DNA of 64,000 nt from the NCBI RefSeq assembly GCF_026210795.1, contig NC_089442.1, positions 62,001 through 126,000 of the forward strand, in the 5' to 3' direction. Of the stretch, positions 53,579 through 63,982 are shown in pieces. The position numbers were made by a program, and so were the translations under genes. Origin of the DNA: Rhizophagus irregularis. Lineage: Eukaryota; Glomeromycota; Glomeromycetes; Glomerales; Glomeraceae. A model generated the notes under the pieces. The model was given only the letters and a program-made list of their open reading frames with translations. It was not told the DNA's origin and searched no databases. Position 1 is the first letter of the stretch; every line of letters begins with the position of its first letter.

Positions 53579-53990
53579 AGTGTATTCAATGTTAAATAAA
53601 TTAATTAAAGATGATTGCATTAGAACTAAAAAATTTAGGCAAGATCGTAAAAATAAACTCAAAGAAATCAAAAAAAATATGTGTGTATTCAATGTTAAAT
53701 AAATTAATTAAAGATGATTGCATTAGAACTAGACAAGATCGTAAAAATAAACTCAAAGAAATCAAAAAAAAATTATGTGTGTATTCATTGTTAAATAAAT
53801 TAATTAAGGATGATTGCATTAGAACTAAAAAATTTAGACAAGATCGTAAAAATAAACTCAAAGAAATCAAAAAAAAATTATGTGTGTATTCAATGTTAAA
53901 TAAATTAATTAAGGATGATTGCATTAGAACTAAAAAATTTAGACAAGATCGTAAAAATAAACTCAAAGAAATCATAATAAATTTATTATA
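53579..53990 (+). repeat. 96-105 bp tandem repeat, four copies
   Basis: Each unit starts GTGTATTCAATGTTAAATAA and runs through GATTGCATTAGAACTAAAAA to AAACTCAAAGAAATCAAAAA. Indels between units are multiples of three, so a plus-strand frame stays open (53611-53991) with units such as DDCIRTKKFRQDRKNKLKEI. Whether it is translated is uncertain; it could be an upstream exon or a repeat peptide in front of the SANT gene 50 bp downstream. Confidence 0.75.
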
Positions 53991-54042
53991 AATATAGAGC
54001 CTTTTCTTGACATTTTCCCCATCAAACTAATAATATTTAATA

Positions 54043-54669
54043 ATGGCAGCATTAAACTTAAACGCAAATCTTCCAGTATACATTCAATGGCCTGATGACG
54101 CTGCTTTGACCTTAATTCAGCGTCGTCGGGCCTATCAGCCCTTATTCACCACAACGAGGTTACATAACCAAAACCAATTATGGCGTGGAATTGCTCGTGA
54201 TATACGAAACAACCACATATTCAGGCCAACTAGAAAACAATGTAGAGAGAAATGGAATGCGCTAAAGTCGGGGTACGAGAATTTAGAGAGATTAATAAAC
54301 AGAAATCCTGAAGGATATCCCACTCGTACCCCGACTTTGCATGACGAGAGATTCCACCAGGAACTCTCTGACGAGTTTTGGAGAGTGAAGCGTAAGTATT
54401 TATTATTTAACTGATTTTTTCATTAATTCATTGCATTTATATTAATACTTGCTTTGTTTTAAGCATTAGTCCGGGCCGCCCGGAGAAATAGGATGGATCG
54501 TAGGACATACGAGTATAGAGAGCGCAGGCGCTCTCGCTCCCGATCCCCCTACTACCACCGAGAGTGCAGGCGCTCTCGTTCTCGATCTCCTCACCACCGA
54601 GAGCGCAGGCGCTCTCGTTCTCGATCTCCCTACCACCGAGAGCGTGGGCGCTCTCACCGACGTCATTGA
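54043..54669 (+). CDS. Myb/SANT-like DNA-binding protein with RS-rich tail
   Basis: Exon 1 54043-54391, intron 54392-54463 (GTAAGT...TTTTAAG), exon 2 54464-54669; 184 residues. The first 110 residues form a trihelix/Myb-SANT type domain: an early Trp in YIQWPDDA, then QLWRGIARDIRNN and CREKWNALKSGYENLERLI. The second exon encodes an arginine/serine tail made of repeats such as RERRRSRSRSPYYHRE, the kind found in SR splicing factors. The gene is intact and lies 479 bp before the transposase-like gene in the same direction. A transposon-encoded accessory DNA-binding factor is the simplest reading; the RS tail suggests regulation by SR kinases or contact with the splicing machinery (inference). 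Confidence 0.85.
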
Positions 54670-55147
54670 TTTTTTATTTTTTATTTTATTATTTTAATAT
54701 ATTTTATTTTATTTTATTATTATGTTTTATTTTATTTTAATATTATGTTTTATTTTATTTTATTATTATATGTTTTATTTTATTATATGGTTTATTTTAT
54801 TTAATTATTATTATGTTTATATTATTATATGTTTTATTTTATTTTATTATTATGTTTTATATTATTATATATTTTATTTTATTTTCTGATTCAATAAATG
54901 ACTATTTTCGATAATATTATTTGTCATACCAATTGTCATTAACCGGTATAATTGACCCTAAATTTTGTGTAGCCAAATCGGCAGTAATTTAACCGAATTG
55001 ATTACTTAATTGCATTTTTTTTTTGCCGACACACTAATAGTATTTAATAAATTTAGTTCTAATTGAATTTATAACAGATACTGTGGTAGTGGTACCACTG
55101 GTAATTATGTTCTAATTAAATTTGAATTATTTTAAATTGTTATAAAG
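54670..55147. other. Spacer with TTTTATTTTATTATTATG simple repeats
   Basis: From 54670 to about 54890 the DNA is a run of TTTTATTTTA and TTATTATATG variants. The rest, up to the transposase start codon, is mixed and includes the near-palindrome TGGTAGTGGTACCACTGG near 55083. No gene. Confidence 0.5.
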
Positions 55148-58100
55148 ATGAGAAGACGATATAGTCACAACAAGCCAATAGAGCCAATTCGAATTCGAAA
55201 TCGGTTTTCTTACAGCAAACCTAATGAGACAACAGATTCTGACGAGAGAGTGGCAATTCGTTCGCCTGTACGTTCACCTGATAATGATAACGATGACATG
55301 GACTTTCAGTATGATTATAAAGATGATTTAAGTTTTCAAGACATTAATGATGACGATAATGCATATGGATCAATTAATCCTCAAGACTACAATGATGAGA
55401 TGATATTTTCGCAAGATAATGTCAATTCATCTGATACTGAAGAGGAAGAAGAAAGTGATAACGAATACAATTATGAAGAGGAGGAAGAGGAGGAAGATAA
55501 TAATGAAAACAATGACGAAGAGGAGGAGGATGAAGGTAATAATGATGATAATAATAATCAAGTGGAAGAGGAACGTAATAACGATGAAGAGGAACGTAAT
55601 TACGATGAAGAGGAACGTAATAACGATGAAGAGGAACGTAATAACGATGAAGAGGAACGTAATAACGATGAAGAGGAACGTAATAACGAAGAGGAAGAAA
55701 TACATCAAATCGTTGAAGCGTTAGATGAAGACAAGATACCGTTCTGCAATGGTCAATTTGCACCGTACTTTGATAATTATACAACTACGGCATTATTTTG
55801 CTGGCTTCAGAAACATAATGTTTCTACGAAAGCATATGAAGATCTTGTCGATATCATTCACAATTCTCAATTTGAACCTACCCATGTGGTAAAAAATATC
55901 CGAAGATTCCAATCATGGAGAAAACGTCTTCCTCTCCTACCAATAATAACAAAGTCTATTAAAATTTCACCAAAAAAAACTCCATCAACCTCACGAGGAT
56001 CAAAACTTTCGTATCAACTCTCAATTAGTGAAATTATATGGCGTGTTCTTAATAATCCGATGCTAATGAAGCATATGTATTTTGGACCCGGCATTAATTC
56101 TGAAGAAAAATCAGAATTTTGGCATGGAAATTTATGGGGGGAATCCCCACTTTTTGGACAACACGAAATATTAATATCAGAAGGTTATAAATTAATACAC
56201 TTTGATACAATTATAATTTATTATCATTGATAATATTTATTAAAGTTATTTATTTTTAATAAATAGTATTGTACCGATCTGGTGATTTTGTTTACTATCA
56301 TGATGATAATGATCAAAAAAAACTTGGAAGATTAAGATCAATTTTAAAAAATCATGATGGATATTATCAGTTACGAATTCAAAAAATTTTGGAATATAGT
56401 GATTTACCTGGAAATTTAAAAGGGTTACCAAGACAACGTCGTTCTATTACCTGCAATGAAGTATGGTTACAAGACGAACCATTTTTAATTATAATGACTT
56501 CTCAAATTTTAGAAAAAGTAACTATATTGATGATGTTTCAACATCAAAATATTCCTGATGGTTCATTGCGGATTAGTGAAATAATTTATAAATGTAATGA
56601 CCGTTGGCACGTTCGTAATGTAAAGTTTTCATACCTACATCCATCTGATTACATTTCTATTAGAAATCCACCATCATCATCTATGCCAATCTATAAGCTG
56701 TTTTTAGATCTTTATTATGATGATTTTGGTACATTTAGAAATGTATACCATTCTCTAGGTGGTGTTTATGTACAGTTTGGAAATATGCCAGCACATCAAA
56801 GAAAGCTAATAAAGAACCATTTTGTTATTGGGTTTATCCCATTTGGAGGAAAATTTGACGAATTTATGATACCATTCATTTCAGAAATGAAGGAATTAGA
56901 GAAAGGAAAGGTGATGACTGTCCAAGGACAAGATGCATGGATAATTGCTGGTTTAGGCGTTGTTACGGCAGATTTACCTCAAGGTAACGATATGACAGGA
57001 GTACTCTAAGGTATTTTTTCAACTTAGTTAATAATATAATAATATAATTTTATGACAACTATTAAAATTGTTTAAAAAATAAATTTAGACATAATGCAAA
57101 TAAGGGTTGTCGTACTTGTAAAACTACTAAAGAATCATTGAGTGCTCACAATCAGGATATCGTAACAACATTACGTTATCATCATATTACAGACGAAGAA
57201 ATCTTAAAAATTTCTCATGAGACTATAATGTCAAGAAGAGATCAACTTTGTACGGAATATGGTTTACGATCATTACCTAGTATTTTAGATAAATTAAAAA
57301 GGGAAAGACATTTACAGACGCCGCAGGATGTTTATCATGCGACTGCAGGAAAGATTGGGCGGCTACTAAAATTAACTTGTGAATTATTTTCACGAGAAGG
57401 AGAAGATAATTTTATCGAAATTTGGAAAAATTTTGAAATTCCAAAAAAGATGGTCTCGCTTACCAAATCCGATTACTCACTACAATAGTTTTATGATGTC
57501 GGATTTACTTAGATTAGCTATGATTATGCCATTTTTGTTAAACCAGTTTTTAAAAGAATCAAGTATCAAACGTAATGAAACAGCCATGATTCAACAAAGA
57601 ATTGATGCATTTCGAGTTAGTTCAGTTCCAAAAATTATTATATCTTGTTGGATACATGTTGCAAAAACTATGAAAGCGGTTTTTAACAAGAAATTTACAT
57701 CAGATAGCTATGAGGAATTGCAACAATGTCTTGAAGAAGAGTTTTCAATCCTTCCAAAGGTATAGTTACAAATTTGATATTGAAATGTGGAATAATTTCA
57801 AATAATTAACAATATTTTACTTTTTATAGGTTTTTGTAAATTTTGTTAATTTACCAAACATACACGTTAATATGCATCTTTTGATGCATGCTAAAACCTT
57901 TGGAACACTTATTAATACCCAAGTTGGTATAAAAGAAATGGTCCATCGTATTTTTAAGGGGATGGTACCAAAAACTAATTGCAAAAACATAGATTTAGAT
58001 TTATTAAAGCGTTACAATACTTTATTTGCAATTCGACATTTAGCAGATGGTGGTATTGATCCAAGATTTAATAGATCTTGTACTGGATTTACAAATTCAA

Positions 58101-58833
58101 ATTTTGGACAATTATTTTTAAATTGGTATGTTACAGAAGATAAATATTCAACTGAAGCAACTGAACAAGTTCAAGACGATGATGATGATACAAAAAGTAA
58201 GTATTTTATTGCATATAATAGTACATGTTTGATATTTATATTTACTAATCTTTTAATTTAGTTATATCTCCAGTAAACTTTATTTCCAATATTTCATTAA
58301 AAAAAAGAATGCCAAAGCAGGAACGCGATAAACTTCTTTTAACTTTACATAATTTTAAAACTGAATTGTTTTTATCTTATGTGGATATGAAGTTTGAGGC
58401 GGCACTTATAAACTCTTCAATTAGTTGGTACAAATTTGCATCATATATGATTGAAGAAGAAAATGGTATCCTTTCAAAAGTTCACCTACATCTCGATGAT
58501 TTTATCACAATTTATGAAGAAGATCATGAAGAATCTTATGCAATAATCAAAGGTATCTTTCAACATAAGGGTAACAATAACAAATATTATGCATTTATTG
58601 TTGTAGATTGGTTTGAAGATACTATGGTTGAACATTCAGTATTAAAATGTCCACTTTACCGTCTCCAAAGAACAGGAGATAAATGGAGACGTATTTTTCC
58701 AATTACTGTAATAGATAATGTTCAAAAAGTACATTTTATTCATAATTGTAATTCAGAAAGGTGCCAACTACCAAATCATGATACTACAAATAGAATTTGG
58801 ATAAAAAATAATTTTTATTTTACAGCCATATAA
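55148..58833 (+). pseudogene. Plavaka/CACTA-like transposase gene with frame lesions
   Basis: Exons 55148-56183, 56267-57010, 57089-57768, 57830-58196 and 58262-58833. The N terminus is basic, then strongly acidic with six EEERNND repeats. The core has KSEFWHGNLWGESPLFGQ, YRSGDFVYYHDDN, QGQDAWIIAGLGVVTADLPQ, HNANKGCRTCK, RWSRLPNPITHYNSFMMSDL and KEMVHRIFKGMVP, which I recognise as the large Plavaka/CACTA-like transposase family of fungi (family name from memory, moderate certainty). Two lesions: TAA at 57007-57009 before the donor, with a one-base phase mismatch into HNANKG, and an extra A in the A6 run at 57443-57448 that shifts IPKRW. The rest is well kept, so decay is recent, or one lesion could be a sequencing error. 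Confidence 0.72.
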
Positions 58834-60179
58834 TTATATTAATTATATAAATATAATAAAATAATTATTTTAATTTGTATCGTATAAAATTTTAACCAAT
58901 AAAATCATATGCATGATGTAATAATAAATTAAAATTAACCAATTAAAATCACTTTAATTACATGCATGTGATATCATGCATGTGATATCTAAAAATAGCT
59001 AAAATTCGCGTTTATTAATGAGATTTTTTTTGTTTATTTTCAAAAATACGCTTTTCTCTTGTCTTTTATATTAATACTTTACGGTATTTTAGTTCGTCTC
59101 TTTTTAAAGTATACTTTAATTATCTTTTTACAATATTAACAATACTTTGGGATACTTTAGTTTATATATTCAACATAGTAAGACACCCACATACGAAAAG
59201 CAAGAATAAAAGCAAGAATAAAGAAAAGAAAATGTACCCGCCACTCACATACGAAAGAAAAGAATAAAAGAAAGGAAAAATGTACCCACCTACCCACATA
59301 CAAAAGAGAAAAAAGCCGTTTTTTAAATAAATAGTGGAGCTGTTAAGCAAGGTATGAAAATAGGATATACACGTATTTTTCATATTTTTTTTACAATATG
59401 TTGTGGTTTGAGTATTTTTTTGTTAGACTGTGGTATAAATGTGAATATATTTTTCAACGGCCATGTATCTATTGCTTGTTAAATATATTTGCAATTTCTT
59501 TGTTAGACTGTGGTATTACAATATGAAGTGTGAATATATTTTTCAACGGCCATGTATCTATTGCTTGTTAAATATATTTGCAATTTCTTTTGTAATATTT
59601 GCTTTAGCCTGGAAGAAAATGTTGTAAAATAGGGCTGGATATTTATGGCATTTTCCGCCTTCCAATTACTTTGTCCGGGGGTAGCCTGACAATTTGTCGT
59701 TGTCCGTCAGTCGTAGCAACCAGCATTTTTTTACAATATTATGATTTTAAGAAACAAAACACTTTCAAAAAAATTTAAAGAAAGAACTAACTTAAAAATA
59801 TTATCATTTTTATTATTCTTTACAAAATCCCGGAATTACCTGCTCTAACTATTATCCCAAGGTTATGTATTAAATTTTAAATATATTTTACAAAGAGTAC
59901 ATTTTATTAATCATGATTGTTTTTTTTATTTTTTTTATATATATATATGTTGTGCGTCAGGTGTCGATTTGCGTCAGATGACAGCTGACGCACAACATAT
60001 ATATATATTTTAAAATTGAAAATGATGTATCCATCCACTCACATACGAGAAGAAAAGAATAAAAAAGAGAAGAAAAGAATAAAAAAAAAGGAAGAAAAGA
60101 AACGTACTCCACTCACCCATAATAATCCACTAATAAAAAATTATTATTATTAATGTATAATAAATAATAAACATATATT
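58834..60179. other. 3' spacer with a tandem duplication and a palindrome
   Basis: Two direct copies of about 75 bp (GTGAATATATTTTTCAACGG...TTGCAATTTCTTT) lie at 59433-59503 and 59509-59590. A foldback of 22-bp arms (ATATATATATGTTGTGCGTC plus AG) lies at 59939-59960 and 59985-60006 with a 24-bp loop that again holds GCGTCAG. AAGAAAAGAATAAAA repeats occur near 59205 and 60050. No gene. Confidence 0.5.
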
Positions 60180-61080
60180 ACAATAAAAATATTTTTGTGA
60201 TGTTAATTCGGTGTTAATATAATATCATTACGATGTAGTTACGATATTAAATAAATGTAAAACATTTTTTGTAATATTAATTCGATATTAATATGATATT
60301 ATTATGATGTAGTTACGATATCAAATAAAATTGTAATATTAATTCAATGTTAATACGACATCACTACGATGTGGCTACGATATCAAATAGATGTAAAATA
60401 TTTTTAATATTTTTGCAATATTAATTCGATGTTAATATGATATCACTACGATATGGCTACGATGTGGTTACGATATCAAATAAAATGTCAAATATTTTGC
60501 AATATTAATTCGATGTTAATATGATATCACTACGATGTGGTTACGATATCAAATAAAATGTCAAATATTTTGTAATATTAATTCAATATTAATACGACAT
60601 CACTACGATGTGGTTACGATATCAAATAGATAAAATATTTTTGAATATTAATTCGATGTTAATATGATATCAATACGATGTGATTACGATATCAAATAAA
60701 ATGTCAAATATTTTGTAATATTAATTCAATGTTAATACGACATCACTACGATGTGGTTACGATATCAAATAGATGTAAAATATTTTTGCAATATTAATTC
60801 GATGTTAATATGATATCACTACGATGTGGTTACGATATCAAATAAAATGTCAAATATTTTGTAATATTAATTCAATGTTAATACGACATGGTTACGATAT
60901 CAAATAAATGTCAAATATTTTTGTAATATTAATTCAATGTTAATACGACATGGTTACGATATCAAATAAATGTCAAATATTTTTGTAATATTAATTCAAT
61001 GTTAATACGACATCACTACGATGTGATTACGTGATAATATTTACATCGCATAATGATCGCTGCGATATCGCAGAGATATC
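60180..61080. repeat. Right GATATC-rich repeat array
   Basis: Eight or more units of about 90-120 bp built on AATATTAATTCGATGTTAAT, ATGATATCACTACGATGTGG and TTACGATATCAAATA. The core words (ATTAATTCRAT, ATATGATATC) are shared with the left array at 48300-49090 in the same orientation, although GATATC is itself palindromic. The array ends about 240 bp from the right terminus. Confidence 0.75.
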
Positions 61081-61989
61081 GAACTAATCAATGTCGAATA
61101 AATATAGTTACGACTAACTTAACGACGTCGAATCTATTTTTTATCAAAATATCGTAATGATATCATAATGATATCATTGCAATATCTAATCAATATCGAT
61201 TGTAAACTCCAAGTTTCAGCAAAGATAGATTTTAATAATAAAGTGTTTTGAACATTCAACTGGTGTGACTATATAGTAGAATGTGACTATAACGGAAGTG
61301 ACTATAGAGGGAGTTGACTGTATTGGAATTCACTTTTTTATATGATTTTAATATAAAAATGTTGAATCGCAATATTTCGAGAAAAAACGTTGCGAAAATG
61401 TTTTTTCATAATATTATATTAAAAAAATGTTTCGTAACATTTTTTTTTGATATTTCAATAATAACGTTGCGAAAACATTTTTTTCATAATGTTATATTAA
61501 AAAAAACATTTTGCAATATTTTTTTCAATATTTTAATAAAAAACATTGCAAAAACATTTTTTTTCATAATATTATATTAAAAAAAAAAAGTTTTGTACCG
61601 TTTTTTTTCAATACTTTAATAAAAATAGTCCTAAAATTTTTCAGGTTTCAGGTCAGGTCAGGTCAAACAGATAACCTGATATAACCTGACCTGACCTGAC
61701 CTGAAAAAAAATTTCAGGTCAGGTTTATCAATTAACCTGACCTGACCTGACCCATTCAGAGCTTTACGTTTAAATTTTAAACCCTTTTTAAAATATGTTT
61801 GAATATTTTTTTACTAATTATTAATAATTATTTTTATGTATATGCATAGAATTAGAAGCCATTTATTAGCTATACTTATCTTGCTTACAAATAGAATAGA
61901 AAATAAACATCTTTACTGATTTTCAAGTTGCAATAGATAGTATTATTATACAAGAATAAATTTAACAAATGGAAAATATAAAATATGAA

Positions 61990-62525
61990 TATAGTGTAAA
62001 AGTATAATTAATAGTATAATTAACCTTATTGATAGTAAACACTTAGAGTTAAAACTAATAAAAGTTAAAGATCATTTAAAAGTCAAAGGCAATGAAGAAG
62101 CAAATAAAGTGGTCAAGAATGATATGGAAAGATTAATTTGTATTATAATTAATGACTCATAACAAAAAGACTTAAAATATAATTTATATTAGAATGGTAA
62201 AAGAGTTGACAGACATATTAGAAAATTTATAAATAATATATATAAGTCTGTATTAAATAGCATAGTCTTTTAATTGTACATACAGAACAATTTTTTAAGA
62301 CATAACTCATATGATAAAAAAAAAAGTCATCTGGGCATTATTTAAAAAAAATACAGAACTTAATTGTACAATATTATCAGTAAATAATAAATTCATCAAG
62401 TATTTGAAACTCACAAACAATTTACTACCAACTTTAGAAATTATAAAAAAAAAAATATGATTTATATAAAGATGTAAAGTGTAGAATGTATCTTGAAAAA
62501 AATGAAGATGATGATTATATAATTT
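61990..62525 (+). pseudogene. Decayed LINE: RNase H and C-terminal part
   Basis: Broken plus-strand frames read KLIKVKDHLKVKGNEEANKV, like the end of a retrotransposon RNase H (K-V-K-x-H...G-N...A-D). They continue RVDRHIRKFINNIYKSVL and LTNNLLPTLEIIKKKYDLYK, segments I associate with Rhizophagus non-LTR elements. At least five stops break it and no reverse transcriptase part is present. The hAT-type element at 62534 was inserted just behind or inside it. Confidence 0.5.
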
Positions 62526-62533
62526 ATTATTAG

Positions 62534-63982
62534 TTAGTCTTACATGAGGCAGGCAAGGCGTGCGAACCGCTACAGTCGGCTTGGCTCGGCTTGAAGATCT
62601 GCGCCAAGCCAAGCCTGAAATGAGCCGAGCCACAAAAAATCTTGGCTCAGCTCAGTTCGAGCCAAGCTGAGCCATGAAAATCCTGGCTTGAGCCAAGCTG
62701 GGCTCGAGCTAGCTCGAGCTTTATCATAAAAACGTTTTCACAACGTTTTTACTTTAAATTATTAAAAAAAACGTTGCGAAACATTTTTACTTTTATATTT
62801 ATATAAAACGCCGAAACTATTTGTTTCGGCGTTTTTCCTTTTGATTTTACATATAAAACGTCAAAACTGATAGTTTCGGCATTTTTTTTCGATTTTACAT
62901 GTAAAAGCACCAGAATAATTGGTTCCGGCGTATTTCCTTTTGGTTTTACATGTAAAAACGCTGAAACTGATAGTTTCGGCATTTTTTTTTTGATTTTACA
63001 TGTAAAAGCGCCAGAATAATTGGTTCCGGCATATTTCCTTTTGGTTTTACATGTAAAAACGCCGAAACTGATAGTTTCGGTGTTTTTTTTCGATTTTACA
63101 TGTAAAAGCGCTGGAATAATTGGTTCCAGCGTATTTCTTTTTGGTTTTACATGTAAAAACGCTGAAACTGATAGTTTCGGCGTATTTCTTTTAATTTTAC
63201 ATGTAAAAATGCCGAAACAGATAGTTTCGGCATTTTTTTTTCGATTTTACATGTAAAAATGCCGGAATAATTAGTTCCAGCATTTTTCTTTTTGATTTTA
63301 CATGTAAAAATGCCGAAACTATTAGTTTCGGCGTTTTTTTTTCGATTTTACATGTAAAAACGCCGGAATCATTAGTTCTGGCATTTTTTTTTTGATTTTA
63401 CATGTAAAAACGCCAGAATTATTAGTTCCGGCGGTTTCTTTTTGATTTTACATGTAAAAATGCTGGAATCATTAGTTCCGGCATTTTTTTTTCAATTTTA
63501 CATGTAAAAACACCGGAATCATTAGTTCCGGCATTTTTTTTTCAATTTTACATGTAAAAACGCCAGAATTATTAGTTCCGGCGTTTTTTTCAATTTTACA
63601 TGTAAAAACGCCAGAATCATTAGTTCCGGCATTTTTTTTTTCAATTTTACATGTAAAAACTTAAATAAACGTTTTCACAACATTCTTTAATAAACAATGA
63701 AAAAAAGTTGCGAAAACGTTTCATTTATGCATGCATTATTATATAAAAACATTTCGCAACGTTTTTTGTATAATAGCTCGTTTGGCTCATGAGCCAGCTC
63801 GAGCTTTTTGAGCCAAGTCTGTTATAGGCCCGAGCTTTTGAGCTGAGCCTAATAACTGGCTCCCGAGCTCTTCCAAGCTGGCCTTCGTGAGCCACCAAGC
63901 CAATTTAATCATGGCTTAGGCTTGGCTCAGCTTGAAAAGCTTGAGCCAGCTCATGAGCCAGCTTGGCTCGTGTAGAGCACTA
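62534..63982. mobile_element. hAT-type non-autonomous element, 1.45 kb, of palindromic repeats
   Basis: A perfect 8-bp duplication ATTATTAG flanks it (62526-62533 and 63983-63990). The right end, reverse complemented, reads TAGTGCTCTACACGAGCC and the left end TTAGTCTTACATGAGGC, giving an imperfect TIR. Inside each end lie about 150 bp rich in GAGCCAAGC/GCTTGGCTC words, then AACGTTTTCACAACGTTTTT and AACGTTGCGAAAC sequences as in family B. The centre is a palindromic tandem array. No gene. Confidence 0.75.
62805..63655. repeat. About 50-bp palindromic tandem array, roughly 17 units
   Basis: Each unit holds TTTTACATGTAAAA, itself palindromic, and a second palindrome of two types: CGCCGAAACTGATAGTTTCG or CGCCGGAATCATTAGTTCCG, each closing with GCG or GCA. 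The first half of the array mixes the two types and the second half is mostly the second type. Open frames across the array on both strands are by-products of its period and symmetry. Confidence 0.85.

Larger units (their letters stand above)
45482..61320. mobile_element. 15.8-kb composite DNA transposon with pogo-like ends
   Basis: The ends are near-perfect inverted repeats of 23 bp: left CAGTCAACTCTCTTTATAGT and right CAGTCAACTCCCTCTATAGT, both continuing CAC. The target TA is duplicated (45480-45481 and 61321-61322), and excision restores the host hAT element. GTGACTATA/TATAGTCAC motifs recur just inside both ends (for example 45549, 61264, 61282 and 61299). CAGT-type TIRs with TA duplication are typical of pogo/Tc1-like elements, but no pogo transposase is seen inside. 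The cargo is a Myb/SANT-RS protein (54043-54669), a broken Plavaka/CACTA-like transposase (55148-58833), a dead minus-strand gene (51070-52248), subterminal GATATC arrays (48300-49090, 60180-61080) and a SINE-like insert. Confidence 0.8.
45253..61766. mobile_element. hAT-type element (family B, copy 2), split by the 15.8-kb element
   Basis: The ends TAGAGCTCTGAACAGGTCAG (left) and TAAAGCTCTGAATGGGTCAG (right, reverse complement) match the element at 4265-5086 in inverted orientation. A perfect 8-bp duplication CGTTTAAA lies at 45245-45252 and 61767-61774. The remaining element sequence is 45253-45481 plus 61321-61766. At the break, GTTGCAGTA on the left and TATTGGAATTCAC on the right rejoin to the continuous GTTGCGGTATTGCGATTCAC of copy 1. 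Confidence 0.9.
44836..61784. mobile_element. MULE-type MITE (family A, copy 2), split by nested insertions
   Basis: The left part 44836-45252 and the right part 61767-61784 together reproduce the MITE at 3709-3990 (start GGGATTAAAATTTAAACGCA, end GTTTAAATTTTAAACCC). The outer flanks carry a perfect 9-bp duplication TTTTTAAAA (44827-44835 and 61785-61793), different from that of copy 1. Everything between 45253 and 61766 is a later insertion, and so is 45016-45146. Confidence 0.88.

Noticed and set aside
55422-55784. Long minus-strand open frames opposite the acidic repeats of the transposase
   Set aside because: They mirror the GAAGAGGAACGTAATAACGA tandem repeat; the low-complexity frames are shadows.
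63020-63256. Open frames in the palindromic array near the right end
   Set aside because: Caused by the roughly 50-bp period and symmetry; no codon structure beyond that.
62805-63655. CRISPR-like regular repeats
   Set aside because: Repeats are palindromic, vary between units and have no unique spacers; the DNA is eukaryotic.
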